Positions 33,701-45,700 of a DNA stretch of 64,000 bases are shown here, one piece after another. Numbering within the stretch: the stretch's first letter is position 1; each line of letters opens with the position of its first letter. The translations under genes were made by a program, and so were the position numbers. Under the pieces are notes generated by a model that saw only the letters and a program-made list of their open reading frames with translations, was not told the DNA's origin and did not search any database. The stretch spans positions 198,884 through 262,883 of the forward strand of contig JAVGVS010000112.1 of the NCBI GenBank assembly GCA_032718565.1, in the 5' to 3' direction. Source of the DNA: Distichodus sexfasciatus (lineage: Eukaryota > Chordata > Actinopteri > Characiformes > Distichodontidae).

Positions 33701-36700
33701 AAAGTAAATGGACTGGTAAAGGTACTGGTGAGAAGGGTACCGTCCCCAAGTACTGCTCCTCGCGGGCTGCCCACTGCTCCTCATATTTTGTTGAGTTGCA
33801 CTGTGTGCTGTGGTGTGCTCACAATGACAAATAATCACTCACAAAATAAACGAAGCACGCTAATATGAAAAGATAATGAGAACACCATTAGAGTAGTACG
33901 TAAATACTGATTTAAAGCATTTTAAGGGAATTTTCAGGGTGACAATTTTTTTGACCAATTAGTTTTTGACTAATTTGATGGATTTTAATGTCTCACCAAA
34001 TTCAGGAAGTCTTACAAACACTGTTCACAACCCAATCTCTCCCCTTTATTCCACCTGAGGCCAAATAACTAATATAATGGTTCAACTTTTATTCGTGAGA
34101 CTGGGAGAAGATCATCTATTTTGAGATGTTAACCCTGAGGGAACAGGGTGCCGATCAGTCGGATCTTTGTTTGCCGCAGGGCTGCTGCAGTGTGTGATCG
34201 TTAAGGTAATATAATCTTTCATTGTTCAGAACCATAACGCATCTGCCTGATGTTATGTTTCACAATCTCTCCAAAGTGTTGTCATTTCAAAATCGTGCAG
34301 CCGTTGTATATTGTGTAGTGAGGGATACTTGTATGAAGCAAATTCGTTTCCTCAGGGCTTCAAAGCATGATGTAAAAATATCTAGAAGATAAGAATGTTC
34401 TCCGGAAACACAATAAGAAATGCATTCGAATCTTTTTAATCTAGTTCCAAGTGCGTGTTAGAGGCTGATGGAGGCCTTATTTATCTGAACTTCTTACTCA
34501 GGCATGAAGGTAGATATCTCGGGGCCTTCGCGATGATGGAATTAAAACTGCGTACCTTCTAGAACGATCTTCAGTGACTTCATGACGTTAAATAACGTCA
34601 CATTGTTGCCTGTGGGATCAGTGTTCCAAGGTTCTGATATACTGCAGAGAGCATTAAAATGGTTTGGGTATTTTTTTTCTCCCAGTGTAAGTCCTCAATG
34701 CAGAATTCCCACACTTCAGTCCTTCAGTATTTCAGTTCAGTCCTGGAAAAAGGGCAGGAGAATCTGTGTTTAGTCGATGCGTTGGCACTGACATTGAAGA
34801 TCAATGTTTTCAACTCATTCATCATTTTTAAACAGTATTTAAGATTTGAGATTTGTGACAGTTTTCAAAAGAAATGGCAACTGCAGCCATTTCCAAAAAT
34901 AGTCCAGAAATACAAGGATTCAAAAGCATTGATGTATGTCAGATTATTAGAAAATGAAAAATTGTCACTGCACTACATGCAAGAGACAACACTGTTCTGG
35001 TGGAAGGTCAGCCAGCAAGACAAAACCACCCTAAGCTACCTTTACATTAACATTTAAAGCATGTAGCAGACTCTCTTAACCAGAGCGACTTCCACTTCCT
35101 AATTACAGAGACAGTTTTTCTGGAACAACTTGGGGTTAAGGATCAGGAACCCAAAAAGGTTCAGTGCTGGAGGTAGGATTCGAACCCACAACCTCTTGGT
35201 CCAGAGGTGGGTATCCTAAGCACTAGACCACCACCAACCCCTTACCATTAGTAGAAAGGATTTTTATTTGTTTGTTCCTTTAGCTGCTAAATGTGACCCT
35301 CCACGGAAAAACCAGTCGCTTGTTGCAACGGAGGTTTCTGAGGAAAAACGTCTGTTTATGTTGCGTGGGTTAAAATTTTGGGTTTTTTGTTTTTAGTGTT
35401 TTGAAACAGTCTGTACTGTACTGTTGTGAATAAATTCCGCTGCAAAACTTCCCCTTTCCATCCTAAAAACGTGACTTTCTTGAGGTCAGTTCCAGCAGAA
35501 TGTTAAAAGTTTCTGTTTTGACCGCTCTACTTCAATATTTACAGTAAATCCACTGGTTGACTAGCGTGAAGATATTTCTCCGGAATCAATCTTCATCTCC
35601 CGAGTTCAGTTAACCTAACGCAGGTAGGCTATCCGTGTGGCTGTGAATGCAGCGTAGGCTACCGTAAATACAAACGTAACCGCGACCGCACCAAGCGTCT
35701 GTGAGTGCTACGGCGATAGTCAACTTTAAAGGCAGATTTCTCCGTTTCTCACTTGGCGTGACAGGAGAAACCCGACTCCTTTGAACGTTGATATCTGAGT
35801 CATATGTCGTCCGATTCATTCGATATGGGTATTGTTTTGAAGGTTGGGCATTTTGAGACCCGATCGAATGATTTCTCCAATTATCTTAAGCACATTCATT
35901 TTCTGCAGTAAATGCTATAAAGACAGTAGATGTTATTTTAACACATTGTTATTAAATAGTGATTAATATAATTAAAAAATATTTCTAAAGAGATCATATC
36001 TGTAAAACCGTAATTGTATAGAGGAAACGACTTGATAAAATAGAAAAGGTTGTTAGAGGCCCAAGTTCAGCCCTCATGTCCACCTTTTGGAGGTTTAGAC
36101 TGATGCAGAATCTCTAGCTTATCTTATATGAGAGAAAACTTTTATAAAAAATGACTTATCTCCGTGATTTCAATACACACATGCTGAATTTCATTTCCAT
36201 TTCAATGTATACCGTTTATCAGAATTCCCACAGGTCAAAAAACACCTACCGTCTCAAAGACAACCTCTCGCGCCATCGCAGCATGCAGTATTGTATATTT
36301 CTCTTATTTATTTTTTATAAAGCAATATCTGCCACAGCCAATGCCGCCAACTTGTACTGAGCTAATTAACTGAGATAAGCCAAGTGTTTCCTTTGCGATC
36401 TCTGCCGGCCCAAGGCTCTGTTCGGTGCGTGCCAATGTAAATTAGCGCAGCTCTGTGTGTAAATCCGGCGTGCGGTCGTCATCGGCGGAGAATTGGAGAT
36501 AAGCTGCAAACCATATTGTTTTAGTCGGAGGACGGGGAAGAGGCTGAGCTGGCGGCTTGAGATGGAGATGATAACGCCACAGAGCTTTGCTGAGCCGCAA
36601 GCCTGATGAAGACCATTCTCTTACGTGTTGCTCTTCACAACCCTTCTATTGTGGATGAGATGTAAGTTACAGATGATAATCGCAACCTTCTCTTACAACT

Positions 36701-39700
36701 GACTGTTCTGCCAGTCACATTTTTATGTGCTTGATTTGCCCAAAATATGTCTTGTTTTTCCCCCTTCGCCGTCTTGACACGCGCAGTGGTGGATAGGAGA
36801 TTGGGGCGTCGAATCCAAGGAACCCTAAAAAAAAACAGCCCCTGAGCAAGACCCTTAACGGCAAGTTGCTCTAGGGGGACCGTCTCTGTAATTAGGAAAT
36901 GTCACTCTGGATAACAGCGTATGCACAAGTCCCTCTCACATACTGCTGATGCTTCATTGGCTCTGTGTGTCCACCAGCCGGGGCTGTGCAATATGACCTA
37001 AAATCGATATCTCGATCATTTGAACCTTTTAGCTTGTTTACGATATTTGAACGATTCATTTGGTTTGTGTTATTTTGTACTCATATTTTGCATTCATACT
37101 TTCTCTGTCTCGCCCGTCTTTTACTCAGCTTATTCCGGCTTAGTCGTCTGTATCTCTCCCTTTGCTTTCTCTACATGTATCGCTATCGTTCTTTCTCTTT
37201 CTACCGTCTTTTCCCGTCTTTGCCTTGCCTCTAAGGCCTCGTCCACACGGACGTTCGAAATGAACGCCCTCGGAACGCCATACGCGTTTTTGCTGCATTT
37301 TGTAGCTGCGTTCGATTGGCGTTGCACTGGCGTTCGCAATAGCGTTTCACTGGCGTTTGCAATAGTGTCCTTTTCCTCGGGTTCGTCAGGATTTTGACGC
37401 CAAGAAAACGTTGCATGAAGCGTTTATTTGAGGCCACCCGAACGCACAGCCGGCCGAATCCCGGTGCTGAACGCCCGTGTGAACGCTTTGATTTGCTCCA
37501 ATGAGCAGAAAAACGGTCGGCGTTCAGTCGGTGCTCACCTGGCGCCACGAACGCCAGAAAAACGCCTGGTTCAAATGTCCATGTGAACGAGGCCTAACTC
37601 TCTCATCTGTCTGCACTGTAGAGCTCCAGTGTTCAGCATCTGCAATGCACAGACTTGTTTGGCTGAGTGGTGTCACGTGGGATGGCTTAACTTGCATGCA
37701 GTTGCTCTGTGCGTTTCTTCGTCCACTAAACCATTACCCAAAAGACTACAAAAGCTGCGCCGGTTAAAATAGAAGCGCCCCGTCAGGTTTTAAATTATAA
37801 CTCTCTGTTTTGACTATAGGGTAAGGTCCGCATGGGGTAGCCTCTGGGTCCGGACCCGGTCCGCGGTCCGCCTGCTAGTGACCTCTGGTATATGGTGATG
37901 TTTACACCCCAATTTAGGAATAGCAGCTGCTGAAGGTTACAAGTAAAACGGGAAAAACAGGTGGACAACAAAGTGTCACGTGTTGTTCTGGATAAGAGCG
38001 TCAGCCAAATGCTGTAAATGTAAATGATATTTGAGTCACTGTGGACAAACATATTGATTCAGCTTTGGTGAGATTATTCATTGCACTAATTTCTGATTTT
38101 CATCTGTTGTACGCGTCAGTTGCAAGTGAGCCGGGTGGCCATCTGTCATATGGGGTTCCACTGCGAGAGCCAGAAAGATGTGCTGGTGCCGTCCTTATTT
38201 TGTGTAAAGCTGCACAAATAATCGACGACTCAGCAAGAGAGCAATTTCCGGCCACCTCTGATGCCACCTCTCACATCTATGCACATCTGGCCGGAATCAT
38301 AATTACTAGCATTGTACACAATAGACTGGCTGTCCTTCATTTGAGGGCTCCATAAAAGCGAATAAATGCGCGTAATATATGGCCGGCATAAGCAATGTGC
38401 CGCTTGCCCATCATTTCGCCTTTCCTTCTGTCATGCAAATTACACATGGGCTCAGTTCGGTGATTAATTTTTTCCCCAGTGGCTTAATGACAAGGCGCAC
38501 ACAAACAAACAACCACACATGCGCTCGCATGCCCTCTCCGATTAAGAAATAAATTCTCTCTGACTTGCTCTGGATAGAAGACGGGAGTAAGGATTTACAT
38601 ATCATCCAAATCTGGCAGGCGGCCCTGTAAGCCGTCTGGCTATGAATAGAGGCATCAGCGCCACGTCGAGTGTGTCTCAAGAGAACAGAAACCAGACCGC
38701 CGTCGCACTTTCCTTATTCATCAGAACGCACTTCCAGTCGTGGCAAAGGTTTATTTTCAGAATCCGTTTACATACTATTTTCTCAGGGTCCTTGGCAAAG
38801 TTGTTTTTGCCTCCCTCAGCTGAAATGCATGGTGGCCCCTAGATGGTAATATTAGATGGTAGATGGTAATATAAGAATGGCTGTGAGAGATATTTAAAAA
38901 GTTTGAATTCGTAGGCAGTGCACAGAAAATATATACGTTCTTCACATAGTGCAGCGGCCACAACATTAATCATTTATGTTGGGTTCATTTCATTTTGGCA
39001 CCAACAAGTGCATCAGAACTATTTAACTTGTAAGAATTAAGAGCGCAATATCCGCCATGTCCCTGTAACTTAATTATACTGATTACGAGTAATCATTCAA
39101 ATCATTCATTCGTTCACGCGATTGTCTTCTTTTGAAGTGTGCTTGAAAAAATAGGGGGAATAACAAGTAGATAGGGTTCATGTCTTAACAAGCCCAGAAC
39201 ACAGTGGTACCGTCAGTAAATTTAGATTAGAATAAGCCCAGATTCTAGCCTTTACACTTATTTAATAGAAATTTTACTCGTTAATGATTTATGGCTTTAA
39301 TAATGTGTGTATTTAGCAACAAGACCAAATGACATTATAATATCCTACTAATAGTAACTTGGGGTGGTTTCGCCTCGCTGGTGGTTCATTTTCCACAGCA
39401 ATGCATGTGTGTTTTCTCTTCTGGAGCTGCTGCATAGAGCTGCTGCTGTGGCCATGCACACTTTAGTGTCATGGTGTACAAAACACACTTTTTTTTCTGA
39501 GAATCTAAAGTAATCCTGTGTTGACTGGAGCCAAAGAAGGCTACCTACCATACGCACCAAACAAGATCAGAAGCATAAATCATTAAGTTCATAAAAATGC
39601 ATCAGTTTAAACACATTTTATCTGTCGCCTTCATTGACTTCACCGAACAGATCCATCTTAATGCTGTGCTGTGCCGTGCCGTGGCGCATTACACTTTCCA

Positions 39701-42700
39701 CCATCGTTTAAAATGATCCATAAACTGTAACACAGTAGCCGTTTGGGAAGCGATGACCTTCATTGCATTGCTGAGCCTCGGATGCCCAAGACACCTTAAT
39801 CGTTATTGCTTGATCCCTCCTCTGAGGTACAATTTCAAAATGTAGCTCTGGCCTCCAAATTCATTCATTCATTCATTCATCCATCCATTATCCGAACCGC
39901 TTAATCCCAACTGGGGTCGCGGCGCGCACCGGAGCGTATCCCGGGAACCTACGGGCGCAAGGCGGGGACCAACCCTGGTCACACGCACAGACACACACAC
40001 AGATACATTCACCTTACAGGGCCAATTTAGAGTGGCCAATGAACCTGTAGTGCATGCCTTTGGACTGTGGGAGGAAACCGGAGCACCCAGAGGAAACCCA
40101 CGCAAACACAGGGAGACCATGCAAACTCCACACAGCAAGGCCCCACGGCCATCTCCGGGGCTCCCTTCTTGTTGTGAGGCGGCAGCGCTAACCACTGCGC
40201 CACTGTGCCGCTCCCTCCAAATTCACCTGATCTTTATCCAGTCCAGAATCTATGATGGAACAACAAATCGAATCTGCTCCAACTCACACCTCTACTTGTA
40301 ATACTGATGTTTGGTACCACATTAACATTTACAACGTTTCCTAATTAGAGAGACAGCCTCCCTGGTGCAACTTGGGCTTGCTCAGGGGCTCAGTGGCACA
40401 TTTCATACCACTAGGCTACCACCTTCTACACAGTTTGGCAGCACACACAGAAACAACAGTGTAGTTCTTGTGGCTGGGCAATGTTACAGGTTTGCCCGTT
40501 ACTGCCTCCTGTTGGGCTGGGGGGTTTTTTTTGTTACTTGTGTTGCAGGGTGGAGCGCTGGCACAGGTGAGGCTGGTCATCTGATTAATTCCCCTGTGCA
40601 TATAAGGGGATACCTGGCAGGGGTTCGGGGCTCCCCTTCTCTTCATTTCGCAGCACGCAACCTCGTCTGGTCTCCCTCCATATTGCCTAGCCAAAAATGA
40701 GCCTTGGTTTGGTAATAGCAATCAATCAACACATTAATTCAGGACCCGACATTCACAACCTCTAATTGTAAACTTGACCATGACTGTTATTTTAGTTCTC
40801 TTCACAGTTTTGTTCTTCTTCTTTCAGCGTCTGACAATACTCTGTTAATACTTTCCCCAATGTGTTCATATGCTGTCTCCTTACAAACATACTACCTGGT
40901 GTGTCATACTCGGTACAGAGCTGTGGGCATGCTTGGGGACGGTACCTTGCTCATGAGTACCTCAGTAGCCCAGTGACATCTTTACCGGTGCGGGACTTGA
41001 GCCAGAAACCCTCTGATCACAGAGCCAACTTCCTAACCATTAGACTACTAACTGCCCTGGTCTACATCTGGATGTTATTTTCACTTCATTAAAATTTCGG
41101 AGCCGCTTAATCCCTATCAAGGTCACTGGGACCGGAGTCTATCCCGGCACTACCGGGCACCAACACACCATAGGACACACACAAACACACTTGCAGTCAC
41201 CATTTAGATTCGCCAGTCAACCTATAGAGCAAGCTTTTGGACTGTGGGAGGAAACCAGAGCACCCGGGAGAAACCCACGCAAACACGGGGAGAGCATGCA
41301 AACTCCAGACACAAACTCCCTACGGCCGACCCGGAGTTCGAACCCAGGACCTTCTCACTGTGAGGCAGCAGCGCTGACCACTGCTCCACCGTGCCGCCCC
41401 ACATCTGGATGTGTCTCCTTGAATTATTTCTTAATCGCAAAGACATGCAGTTTTTCATTAGAAAAAATGATAACTATGAGGTGAATTTGGAGGCTAGAGC
41501 TACATCTTGACATTGTACTTTAGAGGAGTGATAAAGCAAAAACTATTAAGGTTTCTTGGGCATCCTATTGCACAGCAGCACAATAGGTCAGTGAAGGTCA
41601 TCACTTCCCGAACATCTAGTATTTTACAGTTCACAGACCATTTAAATATTTGAACATATTTACAGTGCAAACCTTGTCAGTGAACTAGGATCATATAACA
41701 AATCAGTGAACTACGATCATAACCATAATCGAGGTAACGTTCCATTCATCGTGATATTGATGTGAGATCATATTGCCCAGCCCAGCAGGAGTAATGTTTA
41801 GGCTGTTTATTTGACCTTTGGTCTGGGTGATAGACGCAGAAGTAGCTGCGATTTGCATTTGGAAACTGTAGCAAGGCAACAAGGCAGTATATAGTAATGA
41901 AAAGATGTTCCAACGATTGCAAACAAGCTTTTGAAGTCACTGTCTTGTTTCTGATCGTGTTGCTTTCCCACTATTATCTATATGCTTCTTTATACTGTTG
42001 ACAGATTCTCAGGCTTTGAGCTACAGTGATGTGATGTTATGATTTTACAGTAGTCTAATGTGACGGTTGAGTTCAGTCATTAGCGCGCTGCTGCTTGCGT
42101 AATTATTCTATCTGTACTGCGCTACAGTGCTGCTCCCAAGAGGAGACGATTTGTGTAAGATATGCTTTGATATTTTTTCCCCCCATCTTTTATCCACTGT
42201 TTCAAATCTGACTTCTTTAGATAATCAGATGCACTTTTCTATCTGCTTATGTCGTGTCTCCATTTTTTTTGGCTCTCCAAGGAGTGGCTAAGTGGTTATG
42301 TTTGAAATGCATATCATCACTTTTGCCTCTGAGAAATGTTTGTTTTGTGATTTGATTAGAAGCTTCTAGTTATTTCCGAGTTATTTCTGTGCTACTGCAA
42401 CACTGTTGTGTAATTTTGTAGGGGTTAAGGTGCGAAGGCGGTTGCGTAACACTGCATAATTATACGGATGCTTAAGGTCCTGAGTTTTATCATTCTACTG
42501 CAGAATTTAAGGCCAGCATCAAGTACGTTAGATGTTTGTCCGACATCTGCTAGAGGGCCTTGATAAAATATGCTGACACGGTCCGTACTGTAACTACAAG
42601 AAGACTTCAAAGCCTGTGGAGTATATACCTTTATTGGCAGATATTCTGTTTTATCCTCGGCCATAAAGATAAATCACCAAAAGCCAAAATTCCCTCCGGG

Positions 42701-45700
42701 CAAAAAAAAAAAAGTATGTGGACCTGTACTGATCCAGTGTTATTTTAACCTAAGAGTTTTTGGACTTCTGTTGATTTCCGTTCGATTGAAAAATCATAAT
42801 TCAAATGATGTCTCTCTCTATTACACTGTCTCTCTAAGATATTAAGTGGGATACTACGTTTCAGGCTTTAGTTAGATACCGCCCACAGATATTATTGAAC
42901 TTATCTAGGTTTACTAAACTAACTTTTTTAAAGTAGCAAAGTATATATTTGAGCAAGTGCAACAATGTAAGCAGGAAGCAACAACTGTATAACACAATAT
43001 TGTATACATCTAGTGCCCATTGTAGTAATGAATGGCCGAGGAGAGCAGGCAGTGTCTAGTTGTTAGTTGGAGGCTCATTAACCTCTGTTTAATTAGTGTC
43101 CACATCAAGACCACACTTCATGCCAGATCATTTAAGAGCACTGACTAGTTGTAGGCAGACTAGCCAAAAATCTTACCCAAGTAGGAGTATTGTTACTTTA
43201 GAATAATATTACTCAAGTAAAAGTAAAGAGTAGACATCCAAAAAATTGCTCAAGTAAGAGTAAAAAGTACTCGGTGAAAAAACTGAGTAACTTCTGAGTA
43301 AATTAAAGATTAATTGGTTAATCATATAATCAAATATGCAAAAATATAAAATAACAATGTACAATGTGTTTGGATATTACCAAACAATATTACCTTAACA
43401 ACCAAAAAATAATAAATTTAATCTATACAAAGTAACATAAATTAAGGCTAATTCAGCCACAGTAAACAGTACAGTAATCTGTAATAACGTAATAACTTTT
43501 TTAGTTTAAACAACAAGGCTCAGCAGGCAGAGATTACAAAATAAAACAAGAACAAGGCAGTCTGTGCATAAACTGTCCAGTGTGTGTGTGTCTGTCTGTG
43601 TGTATGTGTGTCTGTGTGCGTGTGTGTGTCTGTGTGCGTGTGTGTGTCTGTGTGTGTGCGTGTGTGTGTCTGTGTATGCGTGTCTGTGTGCGTATGTGTC
43701 TGTCTGTGTGTGCATGTGTGCGTCTGTGTGTGTGTCTGTGTATGTGTCTGTGTATGTATGTGTATGTATCTCTGTGTGTGTGTCCGCGCATGTTTTGTGT
43801 GTGGTCATGTGACTGCCCAGCTCCGTTTGATTGGTGGAACGGTCATTTAGGAGGAAGTTTTCCGGCAAAACAAACAGATCGCGCATTGGATAACAGATGA
43901 ATAAAAATAAAAGTAGCGAGCGGAATGTCGCTCAATGTAACGGAGTAAAAGTAGCGTTATTGCTTCACAAATATACTCAAGTAAAAGTAAAAAGTATGTT
44001 GTATAAAAACTACTCTTACAAGTACAGTTTATCCAAAAAGTTACTCAAGTAAATGTAACGGAGTAAACGTAACGCGTTACTACCCACCTCTGGTTGTAGG
44101 AAGCAATCAGACATAAATGGAACAGCACTGACGCGGCACACGGTGAAAGGCTGTAAGACGGCTCGCCCAAACGACTGAGTTTACTAAAGACAAACAAGGG
44201 AATCTATATATCATTGACGTTGAATACACAGCAGAAGTGTCATCTGATACGCTACGCTCACTGCATCATAGCACACTCTTGGGAGCTGCGAGATGGAGTC
44301 GGAGAATGGGGTCCACCTCGGCATAGGAGGAAGCAAGAATCCATCTTTTTCTCGTACCTTGTAGAGTACCTAACTAGTATAGTAAAACAGTAACTTGGTT
44401 TAGCAGCTTTTAATCGATTAGCTTGTAGCTTGAAAAGTCACCTTTTAAAGCTTCCCCTACACCGGTGGTGTCTCACAACAGTGCATTCCGTCCTTTTTCG
44501 AACGGTTTTAAAAAACATGTTGCTGCTATCTAAGCTATTAAAATATCTCTATTCCCTATTTCACCATTACCACCATGTGTGGTATCTGTTTTTTTATTAG
44601 CAAAGCTCTGACTGATTTCGCTATAGCTCGGCCTGCCACCCTCCGTTTCCTTAAAATAGAGAGCTCTCATTTGCAGCTCCCGCTTCGTGCGGGCTTGCTT
44701 GGCCAACTGTGGTGATTGTGCAATCAGTCCACTACTTTGCATTCCCCAACAGCAGAGCTCTGTCTGGTGCTGCAGGGGAGACGCATGATGAAAACTTTCA
44801 CAGTGATTATGCAGATCAGCCTGGGAAATAGATTTCAGTGGAGGTCTCCAACATGACCGGGTTTCAGCGAACCTTCCCTCACTTCACCTCGATTTACCAT
44901 TTTAGAGAGGCTGAGCCTGACGAGGAAGGCAACAACTCGTTTCACTGTCAAGCAGAAGTGTAAATCACAGTTTCATTGCCAAATAGTATTATACCGAACG
45001 GATTCAATAGACAATGATTCGATGTCTGCCGATATCGCAACGTCTGCTACGATACAGATTCAGTTTGATTTCATTCAGGAGCCTTTGACCAATATGAGGT
45101 AATATCATAGATGACCCTGCACGGCAAAACCAGTAGCTTGTCGCAACGGAGGTTTCCAAGAAAAACGTGTTGCGTGGGGTTGTTTTTAGTGTTTTGAAAC
45201 AGTGGAAGGTCTAGACTGCACTGTTGTGAATACATTTTGCTGAAAAACTTCCCCTTTCCATCCTAAAAATGTGACTTTCTTGAGGTGAATGCAGCGTAGG
45301 CTACCGTAAATGCAAACGTAGCCTCGACCGCACCAAGCATCTGTGAGTGCTACGTCGATAGTCAACTTCAAAGGCAGATTTCTCCATTTCTCCGTGACAG
45401 GAGAAACCCGACGCCTTTGAATGTTGATATCTCAGTCATATGTCGTCCGATTCATTCGATATAGGTATTGTTTTGAAGGTTGATTTATGCCCTTTCATGA
45501 AAACATAACTCAATTTTGAAAATTTGCGACAAGCGGCTGGTTTTGCCGTGGAGGATCACATATACTGATTTGACATTTATTTCTGAGCTCAACCTGACAT
45601 TTAAATGAAAGAAGTCTTACCTTTAATAATTTTTTTTTAAAAATCTACTTCCTGTTCAATGCAAAGCAATGCTACAAAATGTCTGATTATAGGCTATGGA

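Noticed and set aside
37020..37767. Overlapping open frames around 37 kb
   Set aside because: They cover the Harbinger-like MITE and its flanks on both strands; no conserved protein.
43506..43900. Several open frames of 80-126 codons on both strands
   Set aside because: They run through the TG microsatellite and encode cysteine/valine or histidine/threonine repeats in multiple phases, a composition artefact.
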